Shown here: positions 57,782 to 64,000 of the stretch, one piece after another
Layout: each line of letters starts with the position of its first letter
How positions within the stretch are numbered: the first letter of the stretch is position 1
Assembly: GCF_030814475.1 (NCBI RefSeq)
Contig: NZ_JAUSVF010000001.1
Span: forward strand, 2,129,001 to 2,193,000
Direction: 5' to 3'
Source: Pararhizobium capsulatum DSM 1112
GTDB taxonomy: Bacteria; Pseudomonadota; Alphaproteobacteria; Rhizobiales; Rhizobiaceae
DNA: 64,000 bases
Position numbers and translations under genes: made by a program
The notes under the pieces: generated by a model
The model's input: the letters and a program-made list of their open reading frames with translations, nothing else
Database searches by the model: none
Told to the model about the DNA's origin: nothing

Positions 57782-58059
57782 GCAACCAAACCAAGTCCCT
57801 TTTGATCTCCTTCGGGTGCGCGTTCGCTATCCTCTTCATCACGGGTCTTATCGCTGGTGCCCACCGGGTATTCGATGTGGGCCCGGAAATCTTTTCGCTG
57901 GCGATGCAACTCTTCGTCCTCCTTTTTTCGATCTACGCGGCGACCCGGAACCGCACTTCTCCAACTCAAAAAAAGCGCACAGCGGTCCGGGCCTCGATGT
58001 CGATATCAGCGACAAACGGGAAGGATTTTCAGACGGACGTCAGGAGGTACGCCCTATGA
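57778..58059 (+). CDS. small phage membrane protein
   Basis: The 93-aa protein has two transmembrane segments (about 7-27 and 35-56) followed by a basic cytoplasmic tail (Q-K-K-R-T-A-V-R-A). Its ATG overlaps the stop of the Cro-like gene (ATGA), so it is an immediate-early product. Function unknown. Confidence 0.72.
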   Translation: MSNQTKSLLISFGCAFAILFITGLIAGAHRVFDVGPEIFSLAMQLFVLLFSIYAATRNRTSPTQKKRTAVRASMSISATNGKDFQTDVRRYAL

Positions 58060-58061
58060 GC

Positions 58062-58322
58062 TCACTGCTTTGTGCGCGTGATCTCTTGGACCGCCCGCTT
58101 GATTTCCTGCAGAGTTTCATCAGCCCCGCGTGCAACCTCGGTGAGGAAGTCCGAGAGATCTTCCGGGTCTTCCTTCTTCGGCTGAAGGCCGGCGGACAGC
58201 GTTTCAAGATGGTCGAGAAATTCGGTCCCATTGGGATGGCTGGCGAGAAGCTGTGCGGCAATCGACTGCAGCACCAGTATGCCGCCCATGGCCCTTCCGG
58301 GCCTGTCTGGGAAGATTTCCAT
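58062..58322 (-). CDS. small acidic phage protein on the opposite strand
   Basis: The 86-aa protein (M-E-I-F-P-D-R-P-G-R-A-M-G) has a strong AAGGAG ribosome site 8 bases before ATG 58322. It is helical and acidic (K-K-E-D-P-E-D-L-S-D-F-L-T-E). It is convergent with the membrane protein gene (2-base gap) and divergent from the next rightward gene, with a palindrome between the two starts. No family recognised. Confidence 0.7.
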   Translation of the reverse strand: MEIFPDRPGRAMGGILVLQSIAAQLLASHPNGTEFLDHLETLSAGLQPKKEDPEDLSDFLTEVARGADETLQEIKRAVQEITRTKQ

Positions 58323-58346
58323 CCAGTTCGCTCCTTGGTTGGCGTG

Positions 58347-58369
58347 GTTGAGTCTGTTTGCAACTCAAC
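58347..58369. promoter_or_regulatory. 23-bp palindrome between divergent phage genes
   Basis: GTTGAGT (58347-58353) and ACTCAAC (58363-58369) form a perfect 7-bp inverted repeat with a 9-bp spacer, midway between the starts at 58322 (-) and 58415 (+). It is flanked by GGCGTGG (58341) and CCACGCC (58374), a second inverted pair. It could be an operator for a second phage regulator. The half-site differs from the CI operators. Confidence 0.55.
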
Positions 58370-58414
58370 TCTTCCACGCCATGCCAAGGGGCGTCCAGTG
58401 GGGAGGGCTAAAAC

Positions 58415-58678
58415 GTGATCTGGAACCCCGATCTCTCCCAAGCGAGACAAGACGTGCCTGTATGGCTGGCTACCAAGTGCGGCAAGGTCATCAAGTCGGC
58501 ATGGATCGACGGCAAGGGCTTGCCCGGTAGATGGGCGGGTCTGGCGACCAAGGAGCTGCCGATCGCGTGGCAGCCCTATGTCGTGCCAGCACACCCGTCT
58601 GCCACGGTCCAGCCCATGGGCATCAAAACATTCGATCATGATTTTATGGCCGCTTGCGACGGGGAGGGCAGCGTATGA
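58415..58678 (+). CDS. phage hypothetical protein
   Basis: The 87-aa protein starts with GTG 58415 after GGGAGGGC. It contains several Trp/Pro-rich stretches (I-W-N-P-D, V-W-L-A-T-K, P-I-A-W-Q-P-Y) and probably forms a small beta-barrel. Its stop overlaps the ATG of a 36-aa gene. No family recognised. Confidence 0.7.
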   Translation: MIWNPDLSQARQDVPVWLATKCGKVIKSAWIDGKGLPGRWAGLATKELPIAWQPYVVPAHPSATVQPMGIKTFDHDFMAACDGEGSV

Positions 58679-58785
58679 CACCGATCCTCCCATCCAATTC
58701 ACCTGATGCAATGGCTCAACGGGCGATCGAGCACCGTACCGGCCACGACCGAAAGCAGATCGCAAGACCGGGGAGGGCGTCATGA
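58675..58785 (+). CDS. very short phage gene (36 aa)
   Basis: ATG 58675 overlaps the stop of the preceding gene (ATGA), and its TGA at 58783 overlaps the ATG of the following gene. The product is 36 aa, basic, with a likely helix A-M-A-Q-R-A-I-E-H-R. A GGGGAGGGC ribosome site lies 9 bases upstream. The double stop-start overlap is the main evidence that it is translated. Confidence 0.6.
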   Translation: MTPILPSNSPDAMAQRAIEHRTGHDRKQIARPGRAS

Positions 58786-59006
58786 TCCTCGACATCAACT
58801 GGTCCTACGTCCTCGTGTTCGGTGCTGTGTTCGTTGTCGGGCTTTTCGTCATCGCCAGCATTTGCATGATGGTAGCCGCCTTCATCGCCCGTGCGCTTAC
58901 TCGCCGCTCTCAGGGTAGAGAGGCAGAGAACCGCCCGGCTGACATTCTCATTTCGAAGTTTCAAGACGTCCGCAAAGACGTCGAGCGGGCGGCGGGGTTG
59001 CAGTGA
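58782..59006 (+). CDS. small phage membrane protein
   Basis: The 74-aa protein has a single long hydrophobic region (about 8-38, perhaps two helices) and a charged C-terminal tail (D-V-R-K-D-V-E-R-A). ATG 58782 overlaps the upstream stop and its own stop overlaps the GTG of the next gene. The GGGGAGGGC site precedes it. Function unknown. Confidence 0.72.
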   Translation: MILDINWSYVLVFGAVFVVGLFVIASICMMVAAFIARALTRRSQGREAENRPADILISKFQDVRKDVERAAGLQ

Positions 59007-59305
59007 TGACCCTCGCATCTCGCGTCCATTCTTCGCTGATCAAAACCGTTCAGTCTCAAACAGACACCAAAGCGGAGCAGATCATTGAGCTTCTCTGCGC
59101 GGTCTATCCGCGCTCATTCACTGCAAGAAAACTCATGGGGCTGTGCGGCTTTGCTTTGGACCGCGATCCGCTCACCCCGTTTGTCGAGTTCATCAACCTC
59201 ATCAATCGGATCAATCACGACCTTCGTCCGCTCGGCTGGCAGGCCAGACGGACAGGCGGGACGCCCGATGATCATTACAGGCTTTCGCCGTATGCGGGCG
59301 CCTAA
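59003..59305 (+). CDS. phage protein, possible winged-helix fold
   Basis: The 100-aa protein starts at GTG 59003 or ATG 59006. The pattern of helices (E-Q-I-I-E-L-L-C-A, A-R-K-L-M-G-L-C-G, F-I-N-L-I-N-R-I-N) followed by a two-strand wing (T-G-G-T-P-D-D-H-Y-R-L) suggests a winged helix, hence a DNA-binding regulator. The fold is an inference from spacing only. Confidence 0.65.
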   Translation: MMTLASRVHSSLIKTVQSQTDTKAEQIIELLCAVYPRSFTARKLMGLCGFALDRDPLTPFVEFINLINRINHDLRPLGWQARRTGGTPDDHYRLSPYAGA

Positions 59306-59424
59306 CTCCTTTCGTGGCCGTCCCTCTGCTGGGTTCAAACCTAGCAGATGCGGAAGGGACGGCATTCACGATGTCAAAGAATCACATTCACGAAGTCATT
59401 TCAAAGCAACAGGGAAACAAGGTC

Positions 59425-59775
59425 ATGAGTACGGCCATAGCCAGTGAGTACGTGAGGAAAATGGTTGAACGCGAGACCGCCGGAAACGGTGACGTCGAGA
59501 ACGCAGTTCGCCGCCTAGCACGCAAGCACGGTCTCTCGTTCTGGCAAATCATGCACCTGCGGGCGGGCAGGGCAAAGTCCATCACCGTGGACGCTTTCAC
59601 GACAATTCGCCGGGCATATCTGGACTACTGCGAGGCCGAGATCCGGGCCTTACAGCATGAAATCAAACAGGATCGGGATCGGTACGAAGACAATGACGAT
59701 CTTCAAAATCTGGAAAACGAAGCTCAAGCGCTGGCTGAAAAAGTTCGGCTGGCAAGAGAAAGGCTCAGGGCATGA
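59425..59775 (+). CDS. phage protein with N-terminal DNA-binding-like domain and coiled coil
   Basis: The product is 116 aa from ATG 59425 (M-S-T-A-I-A-S-E-Y-V-R-K); ATG 59371 and an earlier ORF start at 59314 are possible. Residues 25-60 (V-R-R-L-A-R-K-H-G-L-S-F-W and L-R-A-G-R-A-K) resemble rhizobial phage/host proteins of unknown function; the C-terminus is a charged coiled coil. Its stop overlaps the next ATG (ATGA). Confidence 0.72.
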   Translation: MSTAIASEYVRKMVERETAGNGDVENAVRRLARKHGLSFWQIMHLRAGRAKSITVDAFTTIRRAYLDYCEAEIRALQHEIKQDRDRYEDNDDLQNLENEAQALAEKVRLARERLRA

Positions 59776-60320
59776 CAGACCTTCGAAACACCACCCTGAA
59801 TGAGGACGAGCGCGCCGCGTTGTACGGCGTCCTGTGCCGCGAGGAACGGGATCAGCGAGCGGTGATCGCCGGCGCTGAAGCCAAGCTCAAGGACAACTAC
59901 AAGCGCGGCAAGGAGTGGGGTTTCGCCAAGGAGGAAATCACCTTCCACGAAAAAGCTCGCAAGGCTGGTGACGGCTCGTCGATCGTGCAGAAGCACGGCA
60001 TTCACAAGAAAATCCTGATCAAGCTCGGGCTCGTTCCCGATGACCGCGGCGGAGATCTTCTGACCGACCGGGCCGACTGGCTTCAGATGTACGACGCCAA
60101 GGGCGAGGCTGATGGCCTCGTCGGTGAAGGCGGTCCCGGCCATTCCAAGCATCCCGCCAACAGCGATGAAGACAAGGCGTATCTGGCCGGTTGGAAGCGC
60201 GGGCAGATGAAATACGCCGAGAACTGGAAAGCGGCGATGGAGAAGGCCCAGGCAGCCCGCTCCAAAGAAGAACCAGCCGCCGATCCCGGCTCCGATCCAT
60301 TCCAAGACGCTGCGGAGTAA
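59772..60320 (+). CDS. phage hypothetical protein with RMF-like C-terminal motif
   Basis: The 182-aa protein (M-T-D-L-R-N-T-T-L-N-E-D-E-R) begins with a helical charged domain (about 10-60). Near residues 137-150 it has A-Y-L-A-G-W-K-R-G-Q, a motif resembling ribosome modulation factor and CrpP-type small proteins. The tail is low-complexity. The upstream gene is ATGA-linked. Function is unknown. Confidence 0.72.
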   Translation: MTDLRNTTLNEDERAALYGVLCREERDQRAVIAGAEAKLKDNYKRGKEWGFAKEEITFHEKARKAGDGSSIVQKHGIHKKILIKLGLVPDDRGGDLLTDRADWLQMYDAKGEADGLVGEGGPGHSKHPANSDEDKAYLAGWKRGQMKYAENWKAAMEKAQAARSKEEPAADPGSDPFQDAAE

Positions 60321-60325
60321 CGCCG

Positions 60326-60874
60326 ATGGGATTCGAGCGTGCAAAAATCACCGTCAGTTCTGCAACGACCGGCACTGGCATCAAGGTCACGCTTCGTAAG
60401 GCCAAGACCGGCCCTGCATCGATGATCTTCTCCATCAAGGGCGACATCGCCATAAAGCTCGGATGGGCGGAAGGCGACAAACTGGAAGTGCTGATCGGCA
60501 CGGATGGCGACCACGGCCTTCTCCGGTTCCGCAAGAACAACTCGGCCGGCGATGCCGTCGTGAAGTTCAAACGCGCCATGAAGGCGATCACCTACGCGAC
60601 GATCAATCTCGGGCATCAGGCTCGGTTCGTCGATCGATCCGAAGCTGGCCGCTGGTGCCAGCACGAGGAAGTCGAGGACGGATATCTCGAAATCGTCTTG
60701 CCCCGCTGGGCGGATGAGACTGCCCCGAAGAAGCCCCTCGCTCAAATCCCGATGGCTACCAAGCCCACGCAGCCGCCGGAAAAGCCCGTCGCAAGTCGTG
60801 CTGTCACCAGCGATCTCATGGGCGATCCTCCTCCTGGCCGCCGCCAGATGCTCGACAAGATCGGGCAAATCTAA
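60326..60874 (+). CDS. phage hypothetical protein, beta-rich
   Basis: The 182-aa protein starts at ATG 60326 (M-G-F-E-R-A-K-I-T-V), not at the longer in-frame start inside the previous gene. It is strand-rich (V-T-L-R-K, I-A-I-K-L-G-W-A-E-G-D-K-L-E-V-L-I-G) in a pattern reminiscent of AbrB-like barrels, then a Pro/Lys-rich linker. The A-I-K-L-G-W...G-D-K-L-E-V segment is frequent in rhizobial phages. Function unknown. Confidence 0.72.
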   Translation: MGFERAKITVSSATTGTGIKVTLRKAKTGPASMIFSIKGDIAIKLGWAEGDKLEVLIGTDGDHGLLRFRKNNSAGDAVVKFKRAMKAITYATINLGHQARFVDRSEAGRWCQHEEVEDGYLEIVLPRWADETAPKKPLAQIPMATKPTQPPEKPVASRAVTSDLMGDPPPGRRQMLDKIGQI

Positions 60875-60954
60875 CCTCCAGCGTCGGCCGTTTCTCCCAA
60901 GCCGGCCGGCCAACTCTCCTGCGCAAATGCGGGTTCTTACTCAGCGAGGTTTCC

Positions 60955-61308
60955 GTGAACGTCATCCCTCAGGTTCAAACTTACACATGCCCTTGCTGCC
61001 ACGGATATATCGGTGAGGCAGCGCCAATCGACGCCGTGCTTGAGCGTGTCGCTCGCGGGCAGCAGAAAACCATCCTCGAGCTTTTATCCAGGCGCGTCGG
61101 CAAGACGGTCGCCAAGGACACAGTTCTGTCGCTTCTGTTCGACGATCGAGCAGACGGCGGGCCGGACAACGCTGGGCATGTTCTGGCGGTCCAGATCTTT
61201 CATCTGCGGAAGTTCGTCGGTGCCTACGGCTGGTCGATCGTGACCACCGGCGGCGGGCGTGGGGCTTCCACATTCTATCGGCTGATACCAACGGAGGCAG
61301 GCGCATGA
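60955..61308 (+). CDS. winged-helix (OmpR/PhoB effector-like) protein with N-terminal CPCC
   Basis: The 117-aa protein starts with GTG 60955. Its N-terminus has C-P-C-C-H-G-Y (residues 12-18), perhaps half of a zinc knuckle. Residues 30-112 match the effector domain of response regulators: helix I-L-E-L-L-S-R, then V-L-S-L-L-F-D, the recognition helix V-L-A-V-Q-I-F-H-L-R-K, and the wing I-V-T-T-G-G-G-R-G. There is no receiver domain. A phage transcription regulator is likely. Its stop overlaps the resolvase start. Confidence 0.78.
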   Translation: MNVIPQVQTYTCPCCHGYIGEAAPIDAVLERVARGQQKTILELLSRRVGKTVAKDTVLSLLFDDRADGGPDNAGHVLAVQIFHLRKFVGAYGWSIVTTGGGRGASTFYRLIPTEAGA

Positions 61309-61931
61309 AGGTCATCGCGTTCGACCCGAGCAAATCCACCGGATGGGCCTTTTGGGATACCGCCAAGGATCATTCCTCGATCCGTTGCGGCGTCTTCCAG
61401 ATGCCCGACAAGGCCGACCACTATTACACCTCCGACCAGATCGGCTTGAAGGTGACGAACTTCATCAAGGAACTGGTAGCGGACAAGAATGCGGGCAGAC
61501 CGGATTTCGCGGTGCTCGAGGAGCAGTCCCTTGCCAAAATCGGCAACACCAGCGCCGACGCCATGATTTATCCATGGGTCGCTACATCGGCGATTGTCGC
61601 CACTCTGGCAAACTTCGGCATCCCCTACGGCACGCTTCCTGCCGCTTCTTGGCGCAAGGCCTTCTACGGCGAGGGCTTCAAGCCTCCGCTCGACAACAAG
61701 GGCAAGAAGGACTGGAAAAAGGCCAGCGTGACCGAGTGCGAGCGTGTGGGCATCGTCCTGCCTCCACAGAAGACAATCAGCCACAACGCGGCTGAGGCCT
61801 GCGCTTTGGCGATCTGCTGCCATGTCAATGCGATGAAGCTCCATGCCCGCCGGTACGAGCCGGCGCTCCTGGCGCTCCGTATGGCACGAAACAGCCGACC
61901 GACCGGCGATCTATTCGGGAGTGCGGCATGA
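61305..61931 (+). CDS. RuvC-like Holliday junction resolvase
   Basis: The 208-aa protein has the RNase H-like fold start V-I-A-F-D-P-S-K-S-T-G-W (D7), a second acidic position in A-V-L-E-E-Q-S-L-A-K (E72 region) and the late H-N-A-A-E-A-C-A-L-A acidic motif. It should resolve branched DNA before packaging. ATG 61305 overlaps the upstream stop (ATGA). Confidence 0.87.
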   Translation: MKVIAFDPSKSTGWAFWDTAKDHSSIRCGVFQMPDKADHYYTSDQIGLKVTNFIKELVADKNAGRPDFAVLEEQSLAKIGNTSADAMIYPWVATSAIVATLANFGIPYGTLPAASWRKAFYGEGFKPPLDNKGKKDWKKASVTECERVGIVLPPQKTISHNAAEACALAICCHVNAMKLHARRYEPALLALRMARNSRPTGDLFGSAA

Positions 61932-61951
61932 CCCTAACCCAGACGGTATCT

Positions 61952-62200
61952 TCAAACTCGTTTCAGTATCCCGGCCTCAAGGGCGGCAGCCTCAAAGGCA
62001 GCACGAGCTTCGGCGTTCGGCAAAGTTCCATTTGCTGCTTCCAAACACAGCTTTTTTGCCAGGACGAAACTCACGCCCTTTTTATTCGGCCATTTCGTTT
62101 TCAGGCAGGCAACCGCTTCTCGAGCACTCTTGATGACAACAAAATGATCGCTGCACTCAATAGTAAGTTCAACGTTCGTATCCCAGATGCTGGCGGCCAT
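61952..62200 (-). CDS. DUF982 domain protein
   Basis: The 82-aa protein (M-A-A-S-I-W-D-T-N-V-E-L) has the DUF982 pattern I-K-S-A-R-E-A-V-A-C-L and A-x-x-A-F-x-A-A-A-L-E-A. The family is nearly confined to Rhizobiales, with unknown function. GGGAG lies 8 bases before ATG 62200. It is on the - strand inside the rightward block, convergent with the resolvase gene, and looks like a moron (independent cargo gene). Confidence 0.85.
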   Translation of the reverse strand: MAASIWDTNVELTIECSDHFVVIKSAREAVACLKTKWPNKKGVSFVLAKKLCLEAANGTLPNAEARAAFEAAALEAGILKRV

Positions 62201-62289
62201 GACGCACTCCCATTTGCATTCTGCCCTTCAACGGATGTCGAGTTACTCGGTTCCCGTCGCCTGAAAGTAAGTAGCCTGGGGGCGATCGT

Positions 62290-62868
62290 ATGAGGCTCTT
62301 CCAGGACCAATGGCCTTTCGGCGATCTGCAGCCGCACAGCTTTGATTTCATCATGGCTGACCCGCCGTGGCGTTTCGCCGTTCGGTCGGAGAAGGGCGAG
62401 GGGAAGTCTGCCCAAGCGCACTACAAAACGATGCCGCTTGATGAGATCAATGCAATGCCAGTCCTCGACCTGGCCGCGCCGAACTGCACCCTATGGCTCT
62501 GGTGCACCGCGCCGATGCTGCCGCAGCAACTGACGACCGTCACCGCATGGGGGTTCATCTACTGCACCGAGGGTGTCTGGGTGAAGATGACGAAGCACGG
62601 AAAGGTGTCGTTCGGGACCGGATACGGGCTGCGGGGTTCCCATGAGCCATTCATCATCGCCAAGCGCGGCGAGCCAACGCTGACCAGATCCACCCGCTCC
62701 GTCATTCACGGCAAGGTTCGCGATCACTCCCAGAAACCCGAGGAAGCCTACCACGAGGCCGAGCGGCTGATGCCGCGTGCCAACCGCCTCGATCTCTTCA
62801 GTCGAACCGACCGCACAGGTTGGACAGCTTGGGGCGACGAGGCCGGTAAGTTTGGAGAAGCCGCATGA
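62290..62868 (+). CDS. MT-A70 family DNA adenine methyltransferase
   Basis: The 192-aa enzyme has the catalytic D-P-P-W motif (F-I-M-A-D-P-P-W-R-F, residues 20-29) and the SAM-related late motif K-P-E-E-A-Y near residue 148, plus L-D-L-F-S-R. Such phage enzymes probably methylate adenine in phage DNA, to resist host restriction or to regulate. No cognate nuclease lies beside it. Its stop overlaps the ATG of the helicase gene. Confidence 0.9.
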   Translation: MRLFQDQWPFGDLQPHSFDFIMADPPWRFAVRSEKGEGKSAQAHYKTMPLDEINAMPVLDLAAPNCTLWLWCTAPMLPQQLTTVTAWGFIYCTEGVWVKMTKHGKVSFGTGYGLRGSHEPFIIAKRGEPTLTRSTRSVIHGKVRDHSQKPEEAYHEAERLMPRANRLDLFSRTDRTGWTAWGDEAGKFGEAA

Positions 62869-64000
62869 ACATTCAAACCGACCAACAAACATTCAGAGAT
62901 CGCATCAGCGACCAAGACGCCTTCGAAGCAGCTGAAATCTTCTTTGCCTGCATGTTTTCGGATAACTCGATCCTTGCCGACTGTGGCCTGGAGCCAGAGG
63001 ATTTCGTCGAGGGCATCCATAGCACGGCGTTCAAAGCCGCCGTGGAGCTTTACCGAGGAGGCCAGAACGTCAACTCAGTCTCGTTGAAGCCATCGCTGCC
63101 GAAAGTCCTGAAGTTCAAGGCTGAAGACAGGAAGGACGTCGAAATCAGCCCGGCCGGCTATCTCTCCCAGCTCATGATACTCGGCGCCAATGCAGGGACG
63201 CGCAGCCGCCTCGAAGGATCGATCGAGACCATCAAGGGCGTGGCTCTGGCCCGTATGCTTAGCCACGAAGCCGAGTTCGGGCTTGAGATGTCCAAAGAGG
63301 GGCATTCGCTGATGACGCTGGTCGACGAGATCGAGCAGCTGGAAAATCGCCTCAAGGAGCGCCGTGAGCGCCTGTCAGCGCTGAAATCCAGCGCGTCGGC
63401 TGGATCATCCTATCTCGCCAGCTTCAACGCTGCTTCCAAGCGCGACGGCGTTGTCGGGGTGCCGATCGCGCTTGCTGAGATTGCAAAGGTGTTGTCCGAG
63501 CCGGTGTTCGAAGCCGGAAACCTCTATGGCCTGCTGTCATCCTCAGGAGAGGGAAAGAGCAGCCTCACGATGCAGCTCATCTATCACGCGATCAAACAGG
63601 GCCATCCGGTCCTCTTCCTCTCCTACGACCAGTCGGCGTCGCAGTGCATCCGGCAGATGATCGCCCAGGTTCACGGCATCGATATCCGCCAACAGCGCGA
63701 CCCGGCTCGCATGATGAGCCAGAGCGAGCAGGACACATGCGTCAACTTCGCCATGTGGATCGACAGGCAACCGCTCGAAATCATCCGTTGCCAGCGGGAA
63801 GGGGTAACGCAGCTTGTCGCCTACGCTCGACGCTTCATCAAGCGCTTCGCCAACGGTCGCACGCCAATGGTCGTCCTCGACCACATTGGCAAGGTGAAGC
63901 CGAAAGACCCCAAACTATCGGCAGATCGGATCTCCGGAGACGTCACTGTCGAGTTGAAGGCGTTGGCTGATGAAACGGCAGCTGCTGTTCTCGTCCTCAA
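62865..64000 (+). CDS. DnaB-like replicative helicase, cut by the window edge
   Basis: The frame opens at ATG 62865 (ATGA overlap with the methyltransferase) and stays open to the last base, giving at least 378 residues. An N-terminal helical domain (about 15-110) precedes a RecA-like ATPase with Walker A S-S-G-E-G-K-S-S (about 226-233) and Walker B M-V-V-L-D-H-I (about 340). This is the DnaB layout. It should unwind phage DNA during replication. Confidence 0.88.
   Translation, partial: MNIQTDQQTFRDRISDQDAFEAAEIFFACMFSDNSILADCGLEPEDFVEGIHSTAFKAAVELYRGGQNVNSVSLKPSLPKVLKFKAEDRKDVEISPAGYLSQLMILGANAGTRSRLEGSIETIKGVALARMLSHEAEFGLEMSKEGHSLMTLVDEIEQLENRLKERRERLSALKSSASAGSSYLASFNAASKRDGVVGVPIALAEIAKVLSEPVFEAGNLYGLLSSSGEGKSSLTMQLIYHAIKQGHPVLFLSYDQSASQCIRQMIAQVHGIDIRQQRDPARMMSQSEQDTCVNFAMWIDRQPLEIIRCQREGVTQLVAYARRFIKRFANGRTPMVVLDHIGKVKPKDPKLSADRISGDVTVELKALADETAAAVLVL

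Larger units (their letters stand above)
47014..64000. mobile_element. prophage integrated at tRNA-Leu(GAG), right end outside the window
   Basis: Starting directly after the tRNA are integrase, recombination genes, a CI/Cro type switch, resolvase, methyltransferase and DnaB-like helicase genes, all packed with ATGA overlaps. Gene orientation is lambda-like: a leftward early block (54064 to 47104) and a rightward early block (57509 onward) around an immunity region. No structural genes are visible yet; they would be expected to the right. At least one gene is frameshifted, but the core functions look intact. Confidence 0.92.

Noticed and set aside
57816..58418. 200-aa frame on the + strand
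   Set aside because: It overlaps three better-supported genes in other frames and has a shadow-like composition.
61928..62293. 121-aa frame on the + strand
   Set aside because: It overlaps the DUF982 gene, which has family features and a ribosome site on the other strand.
47014..64000. CRISPR array or anti-CRISPR gene cluster
   Set aside because: No regularly spaced direct repeats were seen and no known anti-CRISPR or Aca protein was recognised; small early genes remain untested candidates only.

Overview
The window is chromosomal DNA from an alphaproteobacterium of the order Rhizobiales, most likely Rhizobiaceae (Agrobacterium/Rhizobium/Neorhizobium type). The evidence is the gene order (rplJL-rpoBC, str, S10, spc and alpha operons in one run), rhizobial ribosomal proteins, two RIME-like intergenic palindromes, and rhizobial families such as DUF982 and DUF1883. 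No species name can be fixed from the sequence alone.

Region 1 (1-31605) is the transcription/translation supercluster, all on the + strand apart from two genes. It runs rplA (3' end), rplJ, rplL, rpoB, rpoC, then an interruption on the - strand by a secreted class A acid phosphatase and a small unknown protein, then rpsL-rpsG-fusA-tuf, rpsJ-rplCDWB-rpsS-rplV-rpsC-rplP-rpmC-rpsQ, rplNXE-rpsN-rpsH-rplFR-rpsE-rpmD-rplO, secY-adk, rpsM-rpsK-rpoA-rplQ. Many genes overlap by 1-8 bases. The blocks are separated by GC-rich hairpins that look like attenuators or terminators (after rplL, rpoB, rpoC, tuf, rpsQ, rplR, rplO, rpsM and rplQ). A duplicated two-hairpin RNA structure with a compensatory base change precedes rpsK.

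Region 2 (31727-46928) is ordinary housekeeping chromosome: a periplasmic Deg protease and rarA; a guanidine-II riboswitch controlling an SMR (sugE/gdx) exporter; ATP12, a frameshifted HAD phosphatase and an RluC-type pseudouridine synthase; crcB; DUF1883; the two enzymes of glutathione-dependent formaldehyde oxidation (class III alcohol dehydrogenase and S-formylglutathione hydrolase) with DUF1345, UPF0178 and an exported protein between them; an XRE regulator; an EamA transporter; a SRPBCC-M50 fusion protease; and lipB.

Region 3 (46929-64000) starts at tRNA-Leu(GAG), the insertion site of a prophage that runs past the right edge. A tyrosine integrase abuts the tRNA. A leftward early operon (54064 down to 47104) carries integrase, a small alarmone hydrolase-like HD protein, HNH nuclease, Gp37/Gp68 family protein, NinB and a possible recombination protein. 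The immunity region (54.1-57.8 kb) is laid out like that of lambda: a 51-bp double operator at the left, a block of lysogeny-type genes, a CI-like S24 repressor, three spaced degenerate operators sharing the same half-site, and a Cro-like gene reading right. The rightward early genes (57.5 kb onward) include several small ATGA-linked proteins, a winged-helix protein with a CPCC motif, a RuvC-like resolvase, DUF982, an MT-A70 methyltransferase and a DnaB-like helicase cut by the window edge.

The most interesting part is the immunity region. The genes in the position of lambda rexAB (a 102-aa protein, a frameshifted DUF3800 protein, a lipoprotein) and the strongly structured, apparently non-coding DNA between them and the left operator could form a superinfection-exclusion or lysogenic conversion module.
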